A stretch of DNA of 51,181 nucleotides from Lachnospiraceae bacterium. GTDB lineage: Bacteria > Bacillota > Clostridia > Lachnospirales > Lachnospiraceae. A program made the translations under genes and the position numbers. This document shows positions 1 through 8,313 of the stretch, in pieces. The stretch lies in the NCBI GenBank assembly GCA_017469405.1, contig JAFUGL010000012.1:1-51181 (forward strand), read 5' to 3'. How positions within the stretch are numbered: position 1 is the first letter of the stretch; each line of letters starts with the position of its first letter. Under the pieces are notes generated by a model. That model was not told where the DNA came from, made no database searches, and saw only the letters and a program-made list of their open reading frames with translations.

Positions 1-45
1 TCAAATAATGCAATACATAATATTATAAACTTCAGGAGGATTACC

Positions 46-252
46 ATGATTACATATGAACCGTTTTGGGAAACATTAGAAAAATCTGATAAAAACTGGT
101 ATTCATTGGTACATAAGGACAATATAAATCCTGCTACTTTGCACCGATTAAAGCATAACAAGCCTATATCAACAGTAACTATTGATTTATTATGCAGCAT
201 ACTTAACTGCAAAACTGAAGATATAATAAGATACATACCGGATAAAAAATAG
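46..252 (+). CDS. Small XRE/Cro-type helix-turn-helix regulator
   Basis: This 68-residue protein looks like a minimal Cro/C1-type DNA-binding domain with nothing added. The segment NPATLHRLKHNKPISTVTID (about residues 28-47) fits the recognition helix and following helix, and 'LLCSILNCKTEDIIRYIPD' is the usual C-terminal part of this family ('iC.iL.c...dii.y.p'). An AGGAGG ribosome binding site lies 7 bases before the ATG. Small HTH proteins of this type are common in Firmicutes and act as transcriptional repressors or as controllers of mobile or toxin-antitoxin loci. Only 45 bases upstream are visible, so its operon context cannot be judged. It converges on cbiB, and its stop codon overlaps the hairpin at 251-270. 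The family call is fairly sure; the target is unknown. Confidence 0.8.
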   Translation: MITYEPFWETLEKSDKNWYSLVHKDNINPATLHRLKHNKPISTVTIDLLCSILNCKTEDIIRYIPDKK

Positions 253-271
253 GACCGCAAGAGCGATCCTA
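244..271 (-). terminator. Intrinsic terminator at the end of the cobalamin gene run
   Basis: On the minus strand an AGGATCGC / GCGGTCCT stem (251-270) closes a 4-base loop and is followed by ATTTTTT (244-250). It overlaps the cbiB stop codon, so it would end the long minus-strand cobalamin transcript. On the plus strand the same hairpin has no T-run, so it is unlikely to stop the HTH gene efficiently. Confidence 0.7.
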
Positions 272-1225
272 TAACATACATATAAAAATAAACGATAATA
301 ATAATTCGCATAAAAACGAAGTTATATAAAGCAAAACATTTGCTCTCTTTATATCTTCAAAAGAAACCTTTCTTATATCGTCTCCAATATAATCCTTTTT
401 TACAAGTTTTCCAAAATAATACGCATCTCCCGCAAGCCTTATACCCAATGCACCTGCACATACACTTTCAGTTTGAGCCGAATTGGGACTTGCATGATTT
501 CTACTGTCTCTTTTATATATCCTATATGCATTTTTTCCATTAAAATCCTTACCGGATATAAAACTTGAAACAATCATAAGATATGCACTTATTCTGGATG
601 GAATATAATTGACAACATCATCAAGCTTTGCAGCACATCTTCCAAAATATAAATATTTATCATTTTTATATCCTACCATGGAATCCATAGTATTGATTGC
701 TTTATATAAAAATCCAAGTATGGGACCGCCCAAAGCTGTATATATCATTGGTGCTATGCATCCATCAGATGTATTTTCAGCAACTGTTTCAATAGCTGCC
801 TTTGCTACACCTTCTTTATCAAGAGGTTCAACATCTCTTCCAACAATCATTGAAACCGCTTTTTTTGCACCTTCAAGATCATCATTTTTGAGCTTTTTAT
901 ATACCTTCATACTTTCAACTTTCAGACACTTAATACTAAGTATCTGATATGTCATAATTATTTCAATAATCATCCCCGCATATACATTTATATAATATCC
1001 AAACAGCAAAATAAAAGCTGTCAATATGCCGGTTATCAAAATAACAGTTACTACCAAAAACTTTCCATTACGAAGTGCTTTTTTTTCATCTTTATTATTC
1101 CATTTTTTTTCAAATAAACCGATAAGCGCACCTATGGCTCTTATCGGATGTGGCCATGAAACAGGATCACCTAAAATCAAATCCAGTAAAAAGCCTGATA
1201 TAAATGCTATCAAATGATATTTCAT
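269..1225 (-). CDS. cbiB: Adenosylcobinamide-phosphate synthase CbiB/CobD
   Basis: This integral membrane enzyme attaches (R)-1-amino-2-propanol O-phosphate (or a related amino alcohol) to adenosylcobyric acid, giving adenosylcobinamide phosphate. The N-terminus carries the hallmark 'LDLILGDPVSWPHPIRAIG'. The middle has 'AVSMIVGRDVEPLDKEGVAK' and 'ETVAENTSDGCIAPMIY', and the last third has 'RDSRNHASPNSAQTES', all typical of CbiB. Several hydrophobic segments fit a polytopic protein, and 318 residues is the family's normal length. Its ATG overlaps the stop of the upstream AAA+/protease gene by 4 bp, indicating translational coupling. It is the last gene of the riboswitch-headed run and ends in a terminator. 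Confidence in the enzyme is very high. Confidence 0.97.
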   Translation of the reverse strand: MKYHLIAFISGFLLDLILGDPVSWPHPIRAIGALIGLFEKKWNNKDEKKALRNGKFLVVTVILITGILTAFILLFGYYINVYAGMIIEIIMTYQILSIKCLKVESMKVYKKLKNDDLEGAKKAVSMIVGRDVEPLDKEGVAKAAIETVAENTSDGCIAPMIYTALGGPILGFLYKAINTMDSMVGYKNDKYLYFGRCAAKLDDVVNYIPSRISAYLMIVSSFISGKDFNGKNAYRIYKRDSRNHASPNSAQTESVCAGALGIRLAGDAYYFGKLVKKDYIGDDIRKVSFEDIKRANVLLYITSFLCELLLSFIFICML

Positions 1226-4200
1226 TTTTTATAAAATTCCTTATATATTTTCACAAATTCATCTCCGGACAACTCTCCATTTATATCTTTGTCGTCAAGG
1301 AGCTTGTTCGCAAGGTATTCTATAAAATCCTTCTTTTCTTCTATTATTCTTGTAGCTCTTGCATCCTCGTCCTTAAGTATAGACATAGCTGTAGTTTTTC
1401 CGATTTCACCCATAGCATAAATTTTAATCATGTTCTCAGCATATTTTTTTGCTCTTCTATAATCACTTGAAACACCGGTAGTATTATATCCGTAAAAAAC
1501 TCTTTCAGCATTGCGTCCCGCCAAAAGGATAGCGATTTCATTTCTCATATCAAGTTCAGACATATTTCCACCGGTTCTTTCAGGTAGTTCAACTCTTCCA
1601 AGACTTCCTACCTTGCCTTTGGCACTGATGGATTTCGGTATATAATTATTAATGCTGCCTTTACTTGTTTCAAGTCCTGTAACATACATTACAACTGCGT
1701 GACCACACTCATGAATTGCTGTTTTCTTAATCTCCTCTTTAGTAATCTTCGCAGGATCATAGAGCTTTGATCTATTTGCAGCATTTTCAATTATTTCCTT
1801 ATGAGTCGGTATATCAGCCACAGTTATATCTCTATATTTTTTTACATTATTAATGTCAAACCTTGCGGCACGCTTAAGCAAAATCTGGTGCATTACACGA
1901 TCAACAAATCTTCCGTTTCCAAAATTAGGCACGGAGCTGAAGAAATACATTATATCATGTACCTTTTTAAGTGCAGCATCACTTGTTTTAAAGCCTGAAG
2001 CAGCCATTTTCTTTTTATAGATTTCAACCAGTTCATCAGGTTTATAATCCTCAAACTCAAAGGTGTAACCTATTCTTGAGCTAATACCCGGATTCATATT
2101 AAGAAAATCCTTCATTTCTTCTGTATATCCAGCAAATATAACAATTAAACTATCCTTCTTTTCTTCCATAGCCGTAATCAGCGTTTCTATGGCTTCATGT
2201 CCGAAACCTTTATTATTTCCCGCACTATCATCCAGAGAATATGCTTCATCTATAAATAGGACACCATCCGTCGCTCTTTTAATAACCTCATCGGTTTTCA
2301 TCGGTGTCTGTCCTACATAACCGGCAATTAAATCCTTTTTTTCTACAACCGTCAGCTTATCTGTTTTCAGTATTCCTATGGAATATAATTCTTTAGCTAT
2401 CATCTTGGCAACAGTTGTCTTACCGGTACCCGGATTACCTGTAAATAACATATGCATTGAAAAATCCGAAATCTTTATTCCACGATTACTCAGATATTTT
2501 TGATATGTTACCTGGTTTTTAAATTCCTCAATTTTATTTTTTATATTATTAAGGCCAATCATATCTTCCAGCATAAAGCTTGCATCATCGGAATTTTTTT
2601 CAGCAATGTAATTTCCGAAATCCTCGGATTTAATTATCTTTTCATCAAAGGATTTATTAATCATTCTGCTGGACCAATTTCGTCTGGCTTCATCATATAT
2701 ATTTCTGACATCTCGTGCATTACCAAAAAACTTTTCTGCACGTTTTTTTCGAATTGCATCCTCTAAAACCTGATCTGCTGCATTATCCAATTCAAATCCA
2801 TCTTCTCTTAACCATTTATAAAAAATCTCTTTTAAATTTTCTATTGAATAATCTTCAAATTTTATTTCAAATGCAAATCTGCTCTTTAAACCCAGGTTGC
2901 TTGCCAAGAGTTCTTTCATCTCATCTTCATAGCCGGCCATTATTACAACCATTCTATCAGGATTGTTTTCCATTTCCGTTAAAAGCGTCTGAAGGGCAAG
3001 CATACCGTTTTCACTACCGTTTACAAATCCGTAGGCTTCATCTACAAACAGTATTCCACCGGTAGCCTCTTCAATTTTTTGCATCATTTTTCTGACAGAT
3101 ACATTTCTCCATCCCGACACAATATCTGTAGGCTTTACTTCTATGACCTTCCTTTTCTCTGTCAAGCCCATTGAAAAAAACAAATCACCCATTTTTCTTG
3201 CCACAGTTGTTTTTCCTGTTCCGGGATTACCTGTAAACAACATATGAAGAGGTCTTTTTCTTTTATCACCTTTCTTTTTATCTTCTTTTTTACCTTCTCG
3301 CTTAGCTTTTTCGCTTTTATCGTATAATAACCCGGTATATATGCCTCTTACGGTTTCTGAAACTTTATTCAGTCCTACCAAATCATCCAGTGATCTTAAA
3401 ATCATCTCCGGAGTTTGAACATCTGAATTATACTTTGGTATGCAATCCGACGCTATGATTTTTTCATCTCTGATCTTAGCATAGTAAAGAGAATATATAC
3501 GATTTCTTAAATCTACAGCAAATCTATCGCCCTTCAGCTCTGCTTCATCATAGACAGCATCCATATACTTTTTCAATTCAGTTTCAAAATCTTCTGAAAA
3601 TTCAAAGGTTTTATCTTCCTTTAACAATACCAGACATCTATTATATACCTGTTCCTTCGTCATAGGAATAACTCTTACATGATGACGGAAGGTTCTGTAA
3701 TATAGCTCCGTATTTTTTCTAAAGCTTTCCCATACATACTGATTTGTTACAATAACAAAAGAAATCTCCGGTTTTGCTTGTGCAGTATCCACTATCAGTT
3801 TCCACAACCGATTAAACGTTTTTCCGATTTCAATTTGTTCAATCATTGCATTTCCTGTAGAAGCTGTTTCAAAATCAAGCTCCGGATGCGCAGTAAAGCT
3901 TTTTATGCAAATTATATTTTTATCATCTACGCCCTGTAAAAGATCATCAACTGATTCTCTGTTTATGTTGCGTGTTTTCCATTTGTCACTATCCAGAATT
4001 GTATATTTTTTATCATCACCTGTGATCGCCTTTGCAAGCTCTGCGATAATTGAATCAGAAAAATCCGCTTCATCAATAGATAAAATAAGATTACTGTATG
4101 GAAAAATTGTTCCGTTTTTTGTATTAATATCATTATTTATCTGAAGTTTTCCGATAACAAACTCATCTATCCTTTTTTTACCTTCATCTGACAGATTAAA

Positions 4201-5592
4201 ATCAATTCTATCCTGACTTTCATGCAATGAATTTAATCTGGTGATTATTCTATTTTTTCTTGCCTCGTTACGATCTATATGTATGGTTTTACTTTCATAA
4301 TCCGGATTTAATTTATACTCATAATCTTCTGTTTTATCTGAAAACAATTTATCAAATAAATCCATTACCGAATCAAGCACGCCGGGCAGAATCTTTTCCT
4401 CTTTAAAATCATTTTCATATAATCTTCTTAATATAAATCCATAGCTGTTGCTAATATAATAATCTACCGTTTCATCAATAGTTTCTGCATCACTCATCAA
4501 TTTAATAAAAGCATCATTTTCTTTCATCCATGCTTTTTGCAATTTTGTTCCTTTAAAATAATAGTCAACAAAGAACCTTTTATTATCCTTTTTATTCCAA
4601 AAATTCAAATTATCAATATAATTGCAACGGACGAATTCGGCAAACTCCTCCTGATTGTAGAAATCTGCTACTAAACTTTGCGCCTCCGAAATAGCATATA
4701 TATTTTTATTGGCCATATGAATTTCCGAATTCAGCATATTATAAACATCAGACAAAATTATCCATAAAACATCATCATTGTTCCATAAGGATTTATCAAT
4801 CATATTTACATCGTCTATACCGTCGTCCGGTAAACTTTTAAGTATAGCTTTTGCAATTCTTGACAACTCATAAGAATTAACAGGATATACATTATGAACC
4901 ATTTCAACCAATCTATCTATCGCTCTTCTTTGATACAAATTTATTCTATCAACATTTATCATTTCAATTTCATTGATAACCTTAGCAGTTAAAGATCCGT
5001 TCATATTATAAAATTCACATAATTCAAACAAATCAATATCTTTTCCCGAATCCGGATAAAGATAGTTAAATAAAACAACAGAAATTATACACTCAGTTAT
5101 TAAACACTGCGCATCATAACTTAATTCATCTATATGGCTTAAATCATTCTGATAGTTAGAGTAGTATTCTCTTACCTCATCTTTAGCATACTTATCGGCA
5201 GGCTTTTGAGCATCAAATTCGTCTCTATTGTATATATATACATTTCTTTCAAGAATATCAACATATGACATTCCACCCATCAACAAACCATATGTCAAAT
5301 CATTTACATAATAACTGCTTCCCAGACATAAACCTATTCTTTTTAATGCTGTAGCAAGCAGAATTTCATTTTTATTGAGTACGTACTTATTTCCCACATA
5401 TGATTCAATCACAGAAAAATACTTGATTAAGTTTTTCAATTCAAAATATAAAGATAATAAATACTCATCCTTTTCTCTATCAGTACCATTACTGTTAGAA
5501 TCCTGTAAACTTTTCTCTGAATCAACCATACTTACAGCCTTCAAAATTATGTTCTTTATTAAGCTCTTTTGTTTATCAATTGATTTACTCAT
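1222..5592 (-). CDS. Giant tandem AAA+ ATPase (CbxX/CfqX type) fused to an FtsH-like M41 metalloprotease
   Basis: This 1456-residue protein has an N-terminal part of about 480 residues that I do not recognise, then a stretch (about 490-700) that looks like an AAA domain without a Walker A. Two complete CbxX/SpoVK-type AAA+ modules follow: Walker A GNPGTGKTT at about 787-795 and 1051-1059, Walker B LFVDEAY / LFIDEAY at about 848 and 1111, and Arg-finger segments GLKSRF and GISSRI. The C-terminus is an M41 peptidase with HECGH at 1294-1298, and the segment AGRNAERVFYG...SSDYRRA supplies the third zinc ligand (Asp at about 1377). FtsH proteases carry one AAA domain and N-terminal membrane helices; I see no membrane helix here. 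It overlaps the genes on both sides by 4 bp (ATGA junctions), inside the cobalamin operon. The domain call is firm. Its role, perhaps remodelling or degrading a B12-related protein, is inference only. Confidence 0.9.
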   Translation of the reverse strand: MSKSIDKQKSLIKNIILKAVSMVDSEKSLQDSNSNGTDREKDEYLLSLYFELKNLIKYFSVIESYVGNKYVLNKNEILLATALKRIGLCLGSSYYVNDLTYGLLMGGMSYVDILERNVYIYNRDEFDAQKPADKYAKDEVREYYSNYQNDLSHIDELSYDAQCLITECIISVVLFNYLYPDSGKDIDLFELCEFYNMNGSLTAKVINEIEMINVDRINLYQRRAIDRLVEMVHNVYPVNSYELSRIAKAILKSLPDDGIDDVNMIDKSLWNNDDVLWIILSDVYNMLNSEIHMANKNIYAISEAQSLVADFYNQEEFAEFVRCNYIDNLNFWNKKDNKRFFVDYYFKGTKLQKAWMKENDAFIKLMSDAETIDETVDYYISNSYGFILRRLYENDFKEEKILPGVLDSVMDLFDKLFSDKTEDYEYKLNPDYESKTIHIDRNEARKNRIITRLNSLHESQDRIDFNLSDEGKKRIDEFVIGKLQINNDINTKNGTIFPYSNLILSIDEADFSDSIIAELAKAITGDDKKYTILDSDKWKTRNINRESVDDLLQGVDDKNIICIKSFTAHPELDFETASTGNAMIEQIEIGKTFNRLWKLIVDTAQAKPEISFVIVTNQYVWESFRKNTELYYRTFRHHVRVIPMTKEQVYNRCLVLLKEDKTFEFSEDFETELKKYMDAVYDEAELKGDRFAVDLRNRIYSLYYAKIRDEKIIASDCIPKYNSDVQTPEMILRSLDDLVGLNKVSETVRGIYTGLLYDKSEKAKREGKKEDKKKGDKRKRPLHMLFTGNPGTGKTTVARKMGDLFFSMGLTEKRKVIEVKPTDIVSGWRNVSVRKMMQKIEEATGGILFVDEAYGFVNGSENGMLALQTLLTEMENNPDRMVVIMAGYEDEMKELLASNLGLKSRFAFEIKFEDYSIENLKEIFYKWLREDGFELDNAADQVLEDAIRKKRAEKFFGNARDVRNIYDEARRNWSSRMINKSFDEKIIKSEDFGNYIAEKNSDDASFMLEDMIGLNNIKNKIEEFKNQVTYQKYLSNRGIKISDFSMHMLFTGNPGTGKTTVAKMIAKELYSIGILKTDKLTVVEKKDLIAGYVGQTPMKTDEVIKRATDGVLFIDEAYSLDDSAGNNKGFGHEAIETLITAMEEKKDSLIVIFAGYTEEMKDFLNMNPGISSRIGYTFEFEDYKPDELVEIYKKKMAASGFKTSDAALKKVHDIMYFFSSVPNFGNGRFVDRVMHQILLKRAARFDINNVKKYRDITVADIPTHKEIIENAANRSKLYDPAKITKEEIKKTAIHECGHAVVMYVTGLETSKGSINNYIPKSISAKGKVGSLGRVELPERTGGNMSELDMRNEIAILLAGRNAERVFYGYNTTGVSSDYRRAKKYAENMIKIYAMGEIGKTTAMSILKDEDARATRIIEEKKDFIEYLANKLLDDKDINGELSGDEFVKIYKEFYKK

Positions 5593-6257
5593 TTTTTCCT
5601 CCGTATAGATTGTAATTTTCCTTCAACAAATTCAAGTACGTATCCTTCCCCGTTTTTCACCTGAAAATCAAAGAAGTCTTTATCTGTAAGATTGCTTAAA
5701 ACAGCCATGATTGTTCCACCATGAACAACTGCCGCAGCTTTTAATTCCTTTGAAGATTTTTCCTCTTTAAACAAAGGATAGTTTTTTTCAAATTCCGAAC
5801 CGACAAACAGATTGTGCTTTACCATGTAAAGCTCACAAACACCTAAACATTTTTCAAGGCCTATTAAGGATCTGTTAATGAATGAATAAAGCATCTCTCC
5901 ATCAGGTATTTCACCTTTACATCCCGAATCAACCCAGGCTTTGTATGAAGGATTATCAGCAAGTTCCTTATAATCCTTTCCCTCAAATTGTCCGAAATTG
6001 ATTTCCTTCCATTCATTTATTACTTTTACGGTCTGATTTGGAAATAATATATCTGCAGTTTCTTTACACCTTAACATCGGACTTGCAAAAATCAAATCAT
6101 ATCTTCCGTAAATGTTTTTCTTTTCCTCTATCTCTTTAATACCTTTTTCAGAAAGAGCCTCATCAGTCCAGCCGATATATTTTTTTTCATCATTAAGTCT
6201 TGTACTGCCATGACGTATCAAAGTTAAAACTATTTTTTCTTTTACAGAATCATCCAT
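5589..6257 (-). CDS. cobC: Histidine phosphatase, probable alpha-ribazole phosphatase (CobC-like)
   Basis: The protein belongs to the phosphoglycerate-mutase-like histidine phosphatase superfamily. The phospho-accepting histidine lies in LIRHGSTRLN (about residues 13-22). It continues with YIGWTDEALSEKG, the segment 'FASPMLRCKETADIL', the acid 'NFGQFEGKDYKEL' and a second histidine in AAVVHGGTIMAVL. In cobalamin assembly CobC removes the 5'-phosphate from alpha-ribazole phosphate or adenosylcobalamin phosphate, the last step of nucleotide-loop assembly. The assignment to this substrate rests on the context among cobU, cobS, cobT and cbiB; the fold alone would also allow a broad-specificity phosphatase. 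The ATG has a GGGGGA site 8 bases upstream, and the 3' end overlaps the AAA+/M41 gene by 4 bp. Confidence 0.85.
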   Translation of the reverse strand: MDDSVKEKIVLTLIRHGSTRLNDEKKYIGWTDEALSEKGIKEIEEKKNIYGRYDLIFASPMLRCKETADILFPNQTVKVINEWKEINFGQFEGKDYKELADNPSYKAWVDSGCKGEIPDGEMLYSFINRSLIGLEKCLGVCELYMVKHNLFVGSEFEKNYPLFKEEKSSKELKAAAVVHGGTIMAVLSNLTDKDFFDFQVKNGEGYVLEFVEGKLQSIRRKK

Positions 6258-6323
6258 ATTAAGCTATCCCCCATCACTCTAAAATATAGTCTTTCCTGTC
6301 AATATTGGTACCTTAATAAAAAA

Positions 6324-6731
6324 TTATTTTATCCTTTGTCCTACCCCACAGGTTACCCTTATAACCTCATCAGCATTTTGAGCAAGCATACACTGAAACC
6401 TGCCTGTTTTTTCCCTATAAATTCTTTCATTTTTATCGATAGGAACAATTCCGTTTCCTACCTCATCGGTTATGATTATAACATTATTAAATTTACTGAG
6501 TATATTTCCCAACAGTTCTTCCGGATCTTTTCCATCGTCCAATTCCTTTTTTATCAGACTGTTTATATTATTTAATATAATCTGTCTGTCTGAAAATAAA
6601 CCGTCAGAATATCTTTCAAGCTCTGCTATATCCTCTACTTCAAAATCAAAAATATCATCTCCCCCTGTCTGATATTTTTCTTTCACGTATTCAAGCTTTC
6701 CCTGTGCATAACCACCGATAACTAAAATCAT
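6324..6731 (-). CDS. Short CobU paralogue with a degenerate P-loop
   Basis: This 135-residue protein aligns with CobU (adenosylcobinamide kinase / guanylyltransferase) over its start and its end. It begins MILVIGGYAQGKLEYV, where CobU has a GGxxSGKS P-loop, so the Ser/Thr after the lysine is missing. It ends with DEVGNGIVPIDKNERIYRE...GRFQCMLAQNADEV, which is strongly CobU-like (EvGxGivP...R..G...q.lA..AdeV). The middle is shortened, and the RHxxRR-type segment carrying the guanylylated histidine is absent. A full-length cobU is present two genes upstream, so this copy may be regulatory, may act with another subunit, or may perform a partial reaction. An AAGGAG site lies about 13 bases before the ATG, an unusually long spacing. 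The family is sure; the activity is doubtful. Confidence 0.8.
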   Translation of the reverse strand: MILVIGGYAQGKLEYVKEKYQTGGDDIFDFEVEDIAELERYSDGLFSDRQIILNNINSLIKKELDDGKDPEELLGNILSKFNNVIIITDEVGNGIVPIDKNERIYREKTGRFQCMLAQNADEVIRVTCGVGQRIK

Positions 6732-6798
6732 TTATTCTTATATTCTCCTTATATCCTTACCGTCTTACTTATCTTTCTTCAAAAAGATAAATTATTGA

Positions 6799-7614
6799 TC
6801 ATAACAACCCAATACCAACAGGCAGATTAGATAGCCAAAAGCCATATGCTGCAACTACTATAGTTAAAATAACTTCGAGACATACAACAAAATATCCGGC
6901 AGTATCTCCGGTTATCCCACCAAGCTCTTTTTTAGTCTTCCACCAATAATATATAATATAAACTATTGACGCCACTGCGACAAGTATACTTAAAATTGAA
7001 TTACACAAAAACATATATCCAAAACAGATTATAAGTTCTATTAAAAGAACAGCTTTTACAAAGCCTTTTTTTGAGTCAGCGCTGTCAGAAAATGTATGAA
7101 GCATGCCATCTTCCTTTGCCCCCTTAAAAGCCAAAGCCAAAAATGCACTTAAAATTCTTGAAAGTACAAATATACCTGCAAACACTCCAAATATCTCATC
7201 CATAAAAAAATCATTATCACCAAAAAATGAAAACGCTCCCATAAAGCAAAGTCCCCATGCTGCAAGCATAATAACAGAAAATGCACCGATATGTGCATCC
7301 TGCATTATCTTAAGCTTTTCCTCTTTGCTTTTATACGATTTAAACGCATCCATGGTGTCCATAAATCCATCTATATGAAAGCCTCCTGTCACAATAACAG
7401 GTATTGCAGTACCTATACAGGTATAAGTTAAAGTACCAATACCAAAGTACAAGCAAATATAATTCCACAGATATAAAAGTCCGCCGATAACTACTCCCAC
7501 AAAAGGGAAAAAGATAAAATGATATCTCATATCTTTTTCCTCCCACTTAAACTGTGGCATAGGTATCTTGGAATATATTGAAAATGCTATGCAAAATGCT
7601 TTTATTATTTCCAT
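6799..7614 (-). CDS. cobS: Adenosylcobinamide-GDP ribazoletransferase (cobalamin synthase)
   Basis: CobS is the membrane enzyme that joins adenosylcobinamide-GDP and alpha-ribazole (or its 5'-phosphate) to make adenosylcobalamin (phosphate). The signature segment GGFHIDGFMDTMDAFKSY is followed by KLKIMQDAHIGAFSV, and a later GGITGDTAGYF matches the second conserved acidic loop. The remaining sequence is strongly hydrophobic, with six or seven likely membrane helices. The length of 271 residues is normal. The ATG is preceded by AAAGGA at 7 bases. It sits between cobU and the short CobU paralogue, as expected for a nucleotide-loop operon. Confidence is very high. Confidence 0.96.
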   Translation of the reverse strand: MEIIKAFCIAFSIYSKIPMPQFKWEEKDMRYHFIFFPFVGVVIGGLLYLWNYICLYFGIGTLTYTCIGTAIPVIVTGGFHIDGFMDTMDAFKSYKSKEEKLKIMQDAHIGAFSVIMLAAWGLCFMGAFSFFGDNDFFMDEIFGVFAGIFVLSRILSAFLALAFKGAKEDGMLHTFSDSADSKKGFVKAVLLIELIICFGYMFLCNSILSILVAVASIVYIIYYWWKTKKELGGITGDTAGYFVVCLEVILTIVVAAYGFWLSNLPVGIGLL

Positions 7615-7682
7615 TTCTTTATCCTTTATTTATTAATTATCTTCATTACCAATTTCAATAATATAATTAAATATTTTGCTTA

Positions 7683-7770
7683 TTATTAATCTACTTTATC
7701 CTGATTGGAATTCCTGCAAACACTTCTTATTAATCTACTTTATCCTGACCGGAATACCTGCAACCACTTC
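7683..7770 (-). repeat. Tandem 44-bp duplication of the 3' end of cobU
   Basis: Positions 7683-7726 and 7727-7770 are two adjacent copies of the same 44 bases with four substitutions. The right copy is the true end of cobU, coding for the last dozen codons and the stop. The left copy lies behind the stop codon and would code for a similar C-terminal peptide ending GIPIRIK. This looks like a small tandem duplication that left a non-coding relic. Confidence 0.85.
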
Positions 7771-8313
7771 CCAGACCTCATCGGATATTTCGGCAAGAAA
7801 AACATTTATATCTCCTAAAGTCTTTATGTATTTCATAGTTTCATCATCATATATGTTACCGTCTTCAAATACATTGTTTGAAACAATTATAAGATTGTTA
7901 CAGGAATCCTTAAGCTTAATAATTTCATCTTTTATTTTATTAAATACTCCCTCGTATTTATCAAAAGATTTTTCTTCACTTACTTTTTTATCATATATAG
8001 AAGGGTCACTTATTGCATCAGAAAACATCTCATTTGCCACCACGTTAGACATACACTCTAGCAATATATCACTTTTTGCTTCTCTTAATTCTAAAGCTAT
8101 GTTTCCTAAATCTTTCGGCTGTTCAATAGTCGTAAAACCTTTTCCTGCTCTTTGCATACGATGTCTTTTAATACGTTCTTCATCTTCAGCATCATAAACC
8201 TGCATGGTTGCAAGATAATATAGTGGTATACCACTTTTATTTAATTCAGTTATCTTCTTTTCGGCAAATGCAGACTTACCGCTTCCGCTTCCGCCATAAA
8301 CCAAAATCATCAT
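7735..8313 (-). CDS. cobU: Bifunctional adenosylcobinamide kinase / adenosylcobinamide-phosphate guanylyltransferase
   Basis: CobU phosphorylates adenosylcobinamide and then attaches GMP to make adenosylcobinamide-GDP. The P-loop is intact (VYGGSGSGKSAFAEK, about residues 5-19). The segment RIKRHRMQRAGKGFTTIEQP carries the histidine that becomes guanylylated. LLECMSNVVANEMF and NLIIVSNNVFEDG match the metal-binding and nucleotide-binding parts, and the end DEVWEVVAGIPVRIK is the classic C-terminus. At 192 residues it is slightly longer than the usual 180. It overlaps the stop of cobT by 4 bp, so the two are translationally coupled. A 44-bp duplicate of its 3' end lies immediately downstream. 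Confidence 0.96.
   Translation of the reverse strand: MMILVYGGSGSGKSAFAEKKITELNKSGIPLYYLATMQVYDAEDEERIKRHRMQRAGKGFTTIEQPKDLGNIALELREAKSDILLECMSNVVANEMFSDAISDPSIYDKKVSEEKSFDKYEGVFNKIKDEIIKLKDSCNNLIIVSNNVFEDGNIYDDETMKYIKTLGDINVFLAEISDEVWEVVAGIPVRIK

Noticed and set aside
3905-4144. Possible genes opposite the AAA+/M41 gene (several plus-strand frames from 1204 to 5608)
   Set aside because: They are shadows of one continuous, domain-rich coding frame and lack binding sites.
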